Below are positions 1-6,478 of a stretch of 8,247 nt of DNA, piece by piece. The notes beneath the pieces are model-generated. The model was not told where the DNA came from, ran no database searches, and was given only the letters and a program-made list of their open reading frames with translations. How positions within the stretch are numbered: position 1 is the stretch's first letter; each line of letters opens with the position of its first letter. The translations under genes and the position numbers were made by a program. The stretch covers positions 1 through 8,247 of the forward strand of contig CAIVTL010000156.1 of assembly GCA_903908785.1 (NCBI GenBank). The letters run 5' to 3'. The DNA comes from Caldifarciminota bacterium (GTDB lineage: Bacteria; Hydrothermota; Tepidihabitantia; Tepidihabitantales; Tepidihabitantaceae).

Positions 1-64
1 CACAGATTTCACAGATTCCATAGATTCCCGTCCGGAGTTATCTGCGTAATCTGTGTAGTCTGTG
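1..64. repeat. Inverted-repeat element built of 9-bp tandem units
   Basis: Three in-register nonamers resembling CACAGATTC occupy 1-9, 10-18 and 19-27. After a 10-bp spacer (28-37), three more nonamers resembling TAATCTGTG, the reverse complement of the first type, occupy 38-46, 47-55 and 56-64. The two halves pair as an imperfect hairpin: 1-25 against 40-64 matches at 20 of 25 positions. The element may extend left of the window. It lies 25 bp before the preferred htpX start, so it could be transcribed in that leader or mark the upstream gene's end. It looks like a dispersed intergenic repeat, but only one copy is visible here, so the dispersal is inferred. Confidence 0.75.
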
Positions 65-76
65 GATGTCTGCTCC

Positions 77-81
77 GGAGG
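77..81 (+). promoter_or_regulatory. Shine-Dalgarno site that sets the htpX start
   Basis: GGAGG sits 8 nt before the ATG at 90. The alternative in-frame ATG at 66 lies upstream of this site and is preceded only by repeat sequence, so 90 is the better start. Confidence 0.7.
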
Positions 82-89
82 AGCTGAAG

Positions 90-1034
90 ATGCCTGCCCG
101 CCAGAACCTCTACCAGCTCATCGGCGCGAACAAGCTGAAGACCGCGCTCTTCATCATCGCGTTCTCGCTGTTGCTCGGGCTGGTGGGCTATGCGCTGGGC
201 TGGTACTTCCGCTGGGGAACCGGCATCTACGTCCTGTTCGGCCTGTTCATCGTCGGCTACAACCTCGTCCTCTACTACAACTCGGACAAGCTGGCCCTGG
301 CCGTGAACGGGGCCAAGCCGGCTGACCCAGCCGAGTTCCGCCAGTTGCACAACATCGTCGAGGAGGTCGCGATTGCCGCGGGCACGCCGAAGCCAAGCGT
401 CTTTGTCATTGATGCCGACGCGCCCAATGCCTTCGCGACCGGGCGGAATCCCAGCCATGCCTCAATCGCGGTCACTCGCGGCCTGCTGGCAATCATGAAC
501 CGCGAAGAACTCCAGGGCGTGATTGCGCACGAGTTGTCCCACGTCCGCAACTACGACATCCTGATAATGACCATCGTCGCTATCATCGGCGGCCTGTTGG
601 TGCTCTTTCGGGACGTCTTCCTGCGCTGGGGGCTGTTCGGCGGAGGCCGGCGCCGCGACTCCCGGGGCGGGGGTCAACTCGGACTGATACTGCTTGTCGG
701 TGCGGTCGTGCTCGCCATCATCTCCCCGCTGTTGATTGCCCTCATCCGCGCGGCCATATCGAGGCAGCGCGAGTACCTGGCCGACGCGTCCGGCGCGCTC
801 ATCGTCCGGAACCCGTACGGACTCAGTTCAGCCTTGAAGAAACTTGGGGCCTACGATGGCAAGCTGCGCACGGCCTCGGCCGCCACCGCTCACATGTTCA
901 TCGCCAACCCGTTCGGCAAGGACCGCGGGACGTCAATGAACCTGTTTGCGTCTCACCCGCCGATTGAGGAACGGATTCAGCGGCTCGAACAGTTGACGAT
1001 GCCGGAAGAGCCCTCCGCCGGGCAAGCCACGTAG
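90..1034 (+). CDS. htpX: HtpX-family M48B membrane zinc metalloprotease
   Basis: This is an inner-membrane zinc endoprotease of peptidase family M48B, which in known bacteria degrades misfolded membrane proteins alongside FtsH. The 314-residue product begins with the family-typical N-terminus (NLYQLIGANKLKT). It has two hydrophobic segments at about 18-36 and 45-63, then the catalytic HELSH motif at 147-151 (zinc ligands H147 and H151, catalytic E148). Further membrane segments lie at about 157-175 and 193-218, separated by a Gly/Arg-rich loop. The third zinc ligand is E228, in REYLADAS. Length is close to the usual 280-320. I chose the ATG at 90 over the in-frame ATG at 66 because GGAGG at 77-81 is 8 nt before 90 and the family N-terminus starts there. 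It converges on dnaE across 14 bp. No clear promoter was found between the repeat at 1-64 and the gene. Confidence 0.95.
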   Translation: MPARQNLYQLIGANKLKTALFIIAFSLLLGLVGYALGWYFRWGTGIYVLFGLFIVGYNLVLYYNSDKLALAVNGAKPADPAEFRQLHNIVEEVAIAAGTPKPSVFVIDADAPNAFATGRNPSHASIAVTRGLLAIMNREELQGVIAHELSHVRNYDILIMTIVAIIGGLLVLFRDVFLRWGLFGGGRRRDSRGGGQLGLILLVGAVVLAIISPLLIALIRAAISRQREYLADASGALIVRNPYGLSSALKKLGAYDGKLRTASAATAHMFIANPFGKDRGTSMNLFASHPPIEERIQRLEQLTMPEEPSAGQAT

Positions 1035-1048
1035 TTCTGCCGCCTCCC

Positions 1049-4000
1049 TCACTGCCCGTCCGGCTTCCGACCTTTGTAGTATCCGCCCTTTCTGAACCGA
1101 TCACCGTCCCTGACGCAAGCCGGCATCTCGCCCTTGAACTTCACCGAGTCCGGGCCAAACACCTCGCGCAACGATGCAATCAGTTCGTTGTTCAGGGTGA
1201 CCCGCTGCTCGCGCAGTTTCATCTCCCGGTGCGAACCGTCCGGCTGAAGCAGCCAGAGGAAGACAAGACCGTTGCCCGGGTGTTCTTCGAGCCGCTCCTT
1301 GAGCTTCAGCAGCATCACGTCGTCCATCTCGTTCTCGGGAACCGCGACCACAATCGCCGTCAGGAACCGGCTGCAGTCCTTGAACAGCATCACGCGCTCG
1401 GCCCAGAACTGCGGCACACCGCCGTGGCCGCGCCCGGACGCATCCGCTGCCCGCACCTTCACCGTGCCCTGAATCGCCACCAGGTTGTCGGTCTTCAGCA
1501 TCGCCCGGCATCCCTCCAGCACGTCGGAGAACACCATCACCTCAATCCCGCCGTCAAAGTCCTCGATGGTGAGAATCGCGTACTCCCGGTCCCGCTTGTC
1601 CTTGCGCGCCCTGCGCCCGGTGATTACCCCGCCCAGTGACGCTTTCTGGCCGTCGCGCATCGTTTCAATCTGGGCGATGGTCGCAAGGCCCAGCGCCTCG
1701 TACTCGGCCCGGTACGGTTCGAGCGGATGGGACGAGAAGTAGAACCCGAACGCGTCCTTCTCGTATACCAGCAACTCATGCATATCGAACTTCACCGGGG
1801 CCGGCTTCGGCTTGTCCTCGGCGGCGCCGAACATGTCGAACTGACGCTCGGCGAACTGCAGCCTCTCGGACGCCGCCTTGTTCATCTCCCACTCCAGCGA
1901 ATTGAGGAGCACGGTCCGGTTCGGCTCGTACCAGTCGAACGCACCGGCCTTGATGAGCGACTCCACCGCCTTCCGGTTCACGGTACCCTTGGTCCGCACC
2001 AGGAAGTCGAGCACACTCTCGTAGGGCCCGTGTTCCTGCCGCTCCTTGACGATGAACTCGCTCGCCCCGGTGCCGAGGTTCTTGACCCCGGCCAGCCCGA
2101 ACCGGACGTTGCCGCCGTCAATCGTGAACGGCACGAAGCTGGCATTCACGTCCGGGCCGAGCACGGCAATCCCCATGCGCCGCGCCTCGTTCACGAACTT
2201 CGCCAGCTTCTTGAAGTCCCCGAGTTCGCTGGTCAGGGTCGCGGCGATGAACTCGACCGGGAAGTTCGCCTTCAGATACGCGGTGATGTATGAGAGGTAC
2301 GCGTAGCCGGCGGCGTGGGACTTGTTGAACCCGTACCCGGCGAACTTAGCCAGCAGGTCGAATATCTTCTCCGCCTTTGCCTCGGATATCTTATTGTACT
2401 TCTCGCAACCTTCGACAAACACATCGTGTTGGGCCGCCATCTCCTCCGGCTTCTTCTTGCCCATCGCCCGGCGCAGCAGGTCGGCCTTACCCAGCGAATA
2501 CCCGGCCAGCGCCTGCGCCGCCTGCATCACCTGCTCCTGGTAAATCATGATGCCATAGGTCTCGCTGCATATCGGCTCGAGCAGCGGGTGCTCGTACTGA
2601 ATCGGCTCTTCACCGGCCTTGCGCGCCAGGTACTGCGGTATCAGCTCCATCGGACCGGGCCGGTACAGGGCAATCAGCGCGATGATGTGCTCAATCCGGT
2701 CCGGCATCATCTGCCGGCACAGGTCGCGCATCCCCGCGCTCTCAAGCTGGAACACACCCACCGTATCGGCCCGCTGCAGCAACTTGAACGTGGCGGCATC
2801 ATCGAGCGGCATCGTCTCGATATCGAAGCTCGTGCCTTTGCTCCGGACCAGCTTCGATGCCTCCTCCACCACCGTCAAGGTCCGCAGACCGAGGATATCC
2901 ATCTTCAAGAGCCCGGCCGCTTCCAGCGCGTACATGTCGTACTGCGTACAGATGTCCTCACCCGGCGACCGGTATAGCGGCACCAGTTCAATCAGCGGCT
3001 GTGGCGCAATCACCACCGCCGAGGCGTGAATCGAGGCATGGCGGGAAAGCCCCTCGACCTTCCGCGCGATTACCATCAGTTCTTTGTACTCCGGCCGTTC
3101 CTCGACCGCCTCGCGCAACTCGGCCACGCCCTTGAGCGCCGGCTCCAACTCCATGTTCTGGGGAATCAGCTTCGCAATCCGGTCCACCTCGCCAATCGGG
3201 ATGTCCAGTACCCGGCCCACGTCGCGCACGGCCGCGCGCGCCTGCATCGTGCCGAACGTGATAATCTGCGCGACCGATTCCTCGCCATAGCGCTGCCGGA
3301 TATAGTCAATCACTTCCTGCCGCCGGGCGTCCGCGAAGTCGATGTCCACGTCCGGCAGGGTGACGCGCTCGGTCGTCAGGAACCGCTCGAAGAGCAGCCC
3401 GTACCGCAGCGGGTCGATGTCGGTGATGCCGAGGCAATACAGCACGAGGCTCCCGGCAGCCGAGCCGCGTCCCGGCCCGACCGGTATGCCCTTGGACCGC
3501 GCGAAATCAACGATGTCCTTGACCACGAGGAAGTAGCCGGGGAATCCCATCTTCGCGATTACGTCGAGCTCAAAGGCCAGCCGCCCATCAATTCCCGGCG
3601 TCTCACGATGGTAGCGGCGGTGCAGCCCTTCCTGCGCAAGATGCTTCAGATACGCAAGCGCATCGGCAAAGCCCGCGGGCGGCTTGTAGAACGGCAGGTG
3701 GAACCTGATGTGCTCGAAGTCAAGCAGCAGGTTGCACCGGTCCGCGACCTCACGGGTCCGCCGCACCGCGTCGGGCATGTCGGAGAAAACCCTGGCCATC
3801 TCCCGCTGCGAGCGGAAGTAGAGCTCGCCCGAGCTCATCTTCATCCGGTTCTGGTCGGACAGCTTCTTCCCCGTCTGGATACAGACCAGCGCGTCGTGGG
3901 CGCGCGCGTCGTCCGGCCGCAAGTAGTGACAATCGTTGGTGGCGACAATCGGGATGTCGAGCGTCGAGCCCAGTTCGCGGATTCCGGGGATGATCTTCTC

Positions 4001-4573
4001 CTGGTCGGCAAAGCCCGCCCGCATCACTTCCAGGTAGAAGTTATCCTGCCCGAGTATCTGCTGGTACTGGGACGCGGCCTGCATCGCGCGCTCCGGGTCT
4101 TCCCGGCGCAGGTAGTAGTTCACCTCGCCCTTGAGACAGCCGGACAACCCGATGAGACCGTCCGCGTGTTCTGCCAGCAACTCCTTGTCAATCCGCGGCC
4201 GGTAGTAGAACCCCTCCAGGTACGCCCGTGTCGTCAGCTTCATCAGGTTGTGGTAGCCGGTCTCGTTCCGGCAGAGCAGGGTCAGGTGGAAACTCGCCTC
4301 GTGGACTTCGGCGTCGGGCTTCTTCTCGGTGCGGGAACGCGGGGCCACGTACACCTCGGCGCCGATAATCGGCTTCACCCCGACCTTCTGGGCCGCCTTG
4401 TAGAACTTGATAGCGCCGAACATGTTGCCGTGGTCGGTAATCGCCAGGGACGGCATCCGAAACTCGGCCGCCAGCTTGACCAGCCCCTCGACGCTCGAGG
4501 CGCCGTCAAGCAGGCTGTACTCGGTGTGGTTGTGGAGGTGGACGAAATCCACGTCCGCGGGCTTCGGGGTCAT
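1049..4573 (-). CDS. dnaE: DNA polymerase III alpha subunit (DnaE)
   Basis: This is the catalytic subunit of the replicative C-family DNA polymerase. The product has 1174 residues (E. coli DnaE has 1160). Domains in order: PHP domain (about 10-220, starting FVHLHNHTEYS); palm with catalytic aspartates D408 and D410 in LPDVDIDF and D559 in MDILGLRTL; the GPGRGSAAGSL motif just before the palm; a helix-hairpin-helix region near 848-878 (RTKGTVNRKAVESLIKAGAFD); a sliding-clamp-binding pentapeptide QFDMF at 911-915, where E. coli has QADMF; and an OB fold near 970-1045. The PHP metal ligands look complete (H12, H14, D23, H48, E73, H96, C146, D214, H216). The ATG at 4573 is right because the PHP motif begins about ten residues in, although no Shine-Dalgarno is seen. 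It lies 85 bp after the TolA-like gene on the same strand, so read-through is possible. The gene is intact. Confidence 0.98.
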   Translation of the reverse strand: MTPKPADVDFVHLHNHTEYSLLDGASSVEGLVKLAAEFRMPSLAITDHGNMFGAIKFYKAAQKVGVKPIIGAEVYVAPRSRTEKKPDAEVHEASFHLTLLCRNETGYHNLMKLTTRAYLEGFYYRPRIDKELLAEHADGLIGLSGCLKGEVNYYLRREDPERAMQAASQYQQILGQDNFYLEVMRAGFADQEKIIPGIRELGSTLDIPIVATNDCHYLRPDDARAHDALVCIQTGKKLSDQNRMKMSSGELYFRSQREMARVFSDMPDAVRRTREVADRCNLLLDFEHIRFHLPFYKPPAGFADALAYLKHLAQEGLHRRYHRETPGIDGRLAFELDVIAKMGFPGYFLVVKDIVDFARSKGIPVGPGRGSAAGSLVLYCLGITDIDPLRYGLLFERFLTTERVTLPDVDIDFADARRQEVIDYIRQRYGEESVAQIITFGTMQARAAVRDVGRVLDIPIGEVDRIAKLIPQNMELEPALKGVAELREAVEERPEYKELMVIARKVEGLSRHASIHASAVVIAPQPLIELVPLYRSPGEDICTQYDMYALEAAGLLKMDILGLRTLTVVEEASKLVRSKGTSFDIETMPLDDAATFKLLQRADTVGVFQLESAGMRDLCRQMMPDRIEHIIALIALYRPGPMELIPQYLARKAGEEPIQYEHPLLEPICSETYGIMIYQEQVMQAAQALAGYSLGKADLLRRAMGKKKPEEMAAQHDVFVEGCEKYNKISEAKAEKIFDLLAKFAGYGFNKSHAAGYAYLSYITAYLKANFPVEFIAATLTSELGDFKKLAKFVNEARRMGIAVLGPDVNASFVPFTIDGGNVRFGLAGVKNLGTGASEFIVKERQEHGPYESVLDFLVRTKGTVNRKAVESLIKAGAFDWYEPNRTVLLNSLEWEMNKAASERLQFAERQFDMFGAAEDKPKPAPVKFDMHELLVYEKDAFGFYFSSHPLEPYRAEYEALGLATIAQIETMRDGQKASLGGVITGRRARKDKRDREYAILTIEDFDGGIEVMVFSDVLEGCRAMLKTDNLVAIQGTVKVRAADASGRGHGGVPQFWAERVMLFKDCSRFLTAIVVAVPENEMDDVMLLKLKERLEEHPGNGLVFLWLLQPDGSHREMKLREQRVTLNNELIASLREVFGPDSVKFKGEMPACVRDGDRFRKGGYYKGRKPDGQ

Positions 4574-4579
4574 GAACCT

Positions 4580-4607
4580 ATAATGCGGAATCGAGCCGGT
4601 AAGTCAA
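4580..4607 (-). promoter_or_regulatory. Possible dnaE promoter (leaderless transcript)
   Basis: On the minus strand TTGACT (4607-4602, 5 of 6 to the -35 consensus) is followed after 16 bp by CATTAT (4585-4580, 4 of 6 to the -10 consensus). A transcript would start about 6-8 nt further on, at or beside the dnaE ATG at 4573. That would give a leaderless mRNA, which fits the lack of a Shine-Dalgarno there. The hexamers are imperfect and the call is tentative. Confidence 0.35.
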
Positions 4608-4612
4608 GAACG

Positions 4613-4648
4613 GGCGTCGGACATGTCCGACGTGTCTGACGGGTCAGA
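4613..4648. repeat. Four-unit 9-bp tandem array between the tolA-like gene and dnaE
   Basis: Four nonamers in perfect register (4613-4621, 4622-4630, 4631-4639, 4640-4648) share the pattern NNN-GTCNGA on the plus strand, i.e. TCNGAC-NNN in the direction of the flanking genes. Their phasing creates two palindromes. The first is the perfect 18-bp CGTCGGACATGTCCGACG at 4615-4632. The second has 8-bp arms, TGTCTGAC and GTCAGACA, around GG at 4633-4650. ACGGGC (4610-4615) can also pair with GCCCGT (4652-4657), closing both hairpins into a three-way junction. No T-tract long enough for a standard intrinsic terminator follows on either strand. Confidence 0.75.
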
Positions 4649-4658
4649 CAGGCCCGTG

Positions 4659-5255
4659 CTACGGCTTCTGCTCGAACTCGAGGTGGAGTTTGAGGCGCGG
4701 GCCGGGGAACTCGGGGGGCAGGGGGGGCAGTTTGTCGGTCACGAGCAGCGCCCGTTCGCAGGACGCATCGTAGGCAGCGTCGCCGGACTTCTTCTCCACC
4801 TTCACGTCTTTGACCGTCCCGTCACGCTCGATGTCGAACACAACCGTGGCCGTGAGCACCTTTGCCTGACCCGCATAGGGATTGAGCCAGTTGTCGGACA
4901 CCCGGGTCAGCATCGCGTTCAGGTAGTAGGAGTAGCCCAAAGCCTCCGCGCCCTCGACCCCGACGCCGAGCCCCTGCCGTTTGAACGTACCCGAACCTGA
5001 GCCGCCGCCGCCCTTGGCCGGTGTCTTGGACTGGGCTGTGGACTGCGCCTTGGCCTGCGACTTGGGCTTGCTCTCGACCAGCGTCGTACCCTGAGCCCCG
5101 GCCTGCGGCAACGGCGTACCGCCGCCGCTCACGACCGAGACCGAAAAGACTATCGGCCGTCGCGTGTCCCGGACCGCGCGACTCATGCCCACCAGCGCGG
5201 CAATGCCAACAACGAGGACGTGGCCGGCAAAGGAGAGCAGGAAGTCGCGTCTCAC
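4659..5255 (-). CDS. TolA/TonB-like energy-transducing periplasmic-spanning protein
   Basis: This 198-residue protein has one N-terminal membrane helix (about 5-23), a low-complexity linker rich in Gly, Lys, Gln, Ser and Ala (about 45-95), and a C-terminal TonB/TolA-type domain (about 105-198). That domain carries VVFDIERDGTVKDVKV, a SGDAAYDASCERAL segment and PPLPPEF. The helix contains S8-F-A-G-H12, matching the S-x3-H signature by which TonB and TolA couple to ExbBD or TolQR. Its place directly after tolR makes a TolA role most likely. However, it is much shorter than E. coli TolA (421 aa), lacks that protein's long helical stalk, and could be annotated simply as TonB-family. The start is a GTG at 5255. 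The frame is closed upstream by a stop inside the octamer array at 5265-5304, and I see no good Shine-Dalgarno. Confidence 0.88.
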   Translation of the reverse strand: MRRDFLLSFAGHVLVVGIAALVGMSRAVRDTRRPIVFSVSVVSGGGTPLPQAGAQGTTLVESKPKSQAKAQSTAQSKTPAKGGGGSGSGTFKRQGLGVGVEGAEALGYSYYLNAMLTRVSDNWLNPYAGQAKVLTATVVFDIERDGTVKDVKVEKKSGDAAYDASCERALLVTDKLPPLPPEFPGPRLKLHLEFEQKP

Positions 5256-5264
5256 AGTTCGGAG

Positions 5265-5304
5265 GGGTCCAGGGGTTCACGGGTTCCGGGGTTCAGGGGT
5301 CCGG
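5265..5304. repeat. Five-unit 8-bp tandem array before the tolA-like start
   Basis: Five octamers in perfect register begin at 5265, 5273, 5281, 5289 and 5297. Each is GGGTYC plus two variable bases (e.g. GGGTTCAC, GGGTTCAG); in the direction of transcription the unit reads approximately CTGAACCC. The array ends 9 bp before the GTG start at 5255 and fills the place where a ribosome binding site would be expected. Confidence 0.75.
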
Positions 5305-5318
5305 ACACGACCGGGGGC

Positions 5319-5340
5319 ACGCGTATGGCGTGACGCGTAT
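5319..5340. repeat. Direct repeat of ACGCGTAT
   Basis: Two identical 8-bp copies lie at 5319-5326 and 5333-5340, 14 bp from start to start, in the gap between tolR and the TolA-like gene. Each contains the palindrome ACGCGT. The role is unknown; it could be a protein-binding pair or residue of repeat expansion. Confidence 0.45.
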
Positions 5341-5356
5341 CGCGCTCCTCAGCGCG
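5341..5356 (-). other. Stem-loop across the tolR stop codon
   Basis: CGCGCT (5341-5346) and AGCGCG (5351-5356) form a perfect 6-bp stem with a 4-nt loop. The tolR TGA stop (5351-5349) sits at the loop edge. There is no following T-tract, so this is not a standard terminator. It could affect mRNA processing or translation, or be chance in GC-rich DNA. Confidence 0.35.
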
Positions 5357-5753
5357 GCAGCGCCACGAGTCCGATGTTCGTAATGCCCTGCTCGCGGATG
5401 TCGCCGAGAATGAGCATCATCGTGCCGTAGTCAACGTGCTTGTCCGCCCGCAGGTACACGCGGTCATAGCTCCCGCGGCTGAGCTGGTCCGCGAGCGCCT
5501 TGGCAAATCCCGCGACGGTCGTCACCTTCTTGCCGACGAATACCTCGCCGTCGGTCTTGATGCTGACCTCAATGCCTTCCTGGGTTTGAGGCTGGACTGA
5601 GGACGTACGCGGCAGCTCCAGGTCAACGCCCTGGTTCCGGCTGAACGCGGTCGAGACTCCGGCAATCAAGAAGATAACCATCAATGTGAAGCTCACGTCG
5701 GCCAGCGCGGTGATGTTCATCTCGGCCATGTACTTCAGCCGGCGTTCCTTCAC
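5349..5753 (-). CDS. tolR: TolR/ExbD-family proton-channel subunit
   Basis: This 134-residue inner-membrane protein has a short cytoplasmic N-terminus, one membrane helix (about 14-33, ALADVSFTLMVIFLI) and a periplasmic ExbD/TolR domain. D19 in the helix matches the essential proton-conducting aspartate (D23 in E. coli TolR, D25 in ExbD). The periplasmic part shows the family pattern, including VSIKTDGEVFVGKKV and VYLRADKHVDYGTMMLILGDIREQGITNIGLV. Length is typical. It starts with GTG at 5753, overlapping the tolQ stop in GTGA, with an AAGG-type ribosome site inside the end of tolQ, so translation is probably coupled. ExbD cannot be separated from TolR by sequence here; adjacency to pal and cpoB favours TolR. 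Confidence 0.93.
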   Translation of the reverse strand: MKERRLKYMAEMNITALADVSFTLMVIFLIAGVSTAFSRNQGVDLELPRTSSVQPQTQEGIEVSIKTDGEVFVGKKVTTVAGFAKALADQLSRGSYDRVYLRADKHVDYGTMMLILGDIREQGITNIGLVALPR

Positions 5754-6475
5754 TGGCCCTTCCTCTGCTCGACCTGTGATGAGACTATCTCGCGGCGCAT
5801 GATTCCGGTCAGCTCCGACTCGAACCGCTCCATGTCCCCTTCCAGTTCGTGCGCTTTACCCACGAAGTAGTTGTAGAACAGCGCGGCGGGAATCGCCACG
5901 ACCAGGCCCATGACCGCGGTAATCAGCGCGTCGGAGATGCCCGGCGCAATTGTCTGTAGTGTCGGTATCTGGGTTCCGCGCAAAGTCATAAACGTGACTA
6001 GCACGCCCTGCACCGTACCCAGCAGACCCATGAACGGGGCGACCATGGTGGTAATCGAGAGGAACGCGAGTGAGCCCTCAATCTTCGCCACCTCGCGTGA
6101 AGCCGCCCGTTCCATCGCCTCGGTGATATTCGGAATCATATGCTGCAGCAACTCGGGTCCGGCTTGGGAATTGCCGAACTCAGCTCGCAGCGCGTTGAAC
6201 TCCTTCACCCCGGCCAGCAACAAGCTGGACAGGGGCGAATGCCTGAGCCGCTGCGCCACTTGCTCGTAGTCGCCAAGCCGGGTCCGGAGCCCCCACGTGC
6301 TGAGAAACTGCCTAGTCTGTCGCGACGCCCGGCCGAGGGTTCGGAACTTGCGCAGGACTATCGCCCAACTCGCGACCGACATCAGGACCAGCGCTATCAC
6401 GTCGACCAGCGCGAAAGGTCCGGCGTGGATGAACGGGCCGAGGAACCCGGGGCTCGCGCCCGTGGTCGGCACCAT
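5750..6475 (-). CDS. tolQ: TolQ/ExbB-family proton-channel subunit
   Basis: This 241-residue MotA/TolQ/ExbB-family inner-membrane protein forms the pentameric channel around the TolR helices and uses the proton motive force. It has three membrane helices: about 21-41, about 135-162 and about 180-204. The second carries GLLGTVQGV with T154, matching the pore-lining threonine of TolQ. The third carries ISDALITAVMGLVVAIPAAL with T186, matching the second conserved threonine. A long cytoplasmic loop lies between helices 1 and 2. Length resembles E. coli TolQ (230). The ATG at 6475 is only 3 nt after the cpoB stop, with GGAG upstream inside cpoB, and the 3' end overlaps tolR by 4 nt. This is tight operon packing. 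Confidence 0.94.
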   Translation of the reverse strand: MVPTTGASPGFLGPFIHAGPFALVDVIALVLMSVASWAIVLRKFRTLGRASRQTRQFLSTWGLRTRLGDYEQVAQRLRHSPLSSLLLAGVKEFNALRAEFGNSQAGPELLQHMIPNITEAMERAASREVAKIEGSLAFLSITTMVAPFMGLLGTVQGVLVTFMTLRGTQIPTLQTIAPGISDALITAVMGLVVAIPAALFYNYFVGKAHELEGDMERFESELTGIMRREIVSSQVEQRKGQ

Positions 6476-6478
6476 TAT

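Noticed and set aside
66..89. N-terminal extension of htpX from the ATG at 66
   Set aside because: The Shine-Dalgarno at 77-81 lies inside this extension and fits the ATG at 90, where the conserved family N-terminus begins.
9..458. A 149-codon minus-strand frame opposite htpX
   Set aside because: It is a shadow of htpX; its C-terminal end only translates the repeat at 1-64 (TQITQIT), which shows the repeat and not a gene.
1003..1069. Pairing of CGGAAG (1003-1008) with CTTCCG (1064-1069), enclosing CGGGCA (1019-1024) with TGCCCG (1053-1058), as a shared terminator for htpX and dnaE
   Set aside because: The loop is long, the stems are short and split, they lie largely inside coding sequence, and there is no T-tract on either strand.
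3026..4639. A 537-codon open frame on the plus strand opposite dnaE
   Set aside because: It is antisense to an unmistakable dnaE, has a biased Arg/His/Val/Gln/Leu composition typical of the reverse of GC-rich codons, and shows no recognisable domain.
4613..4648. The nonamer array as a CRISPR or an intrinsic terminator
   Set aside because: Units are 9 bp with no spacers, unlike CRISPR, and neither strand has the T-run expected of an intrinsic terminator.
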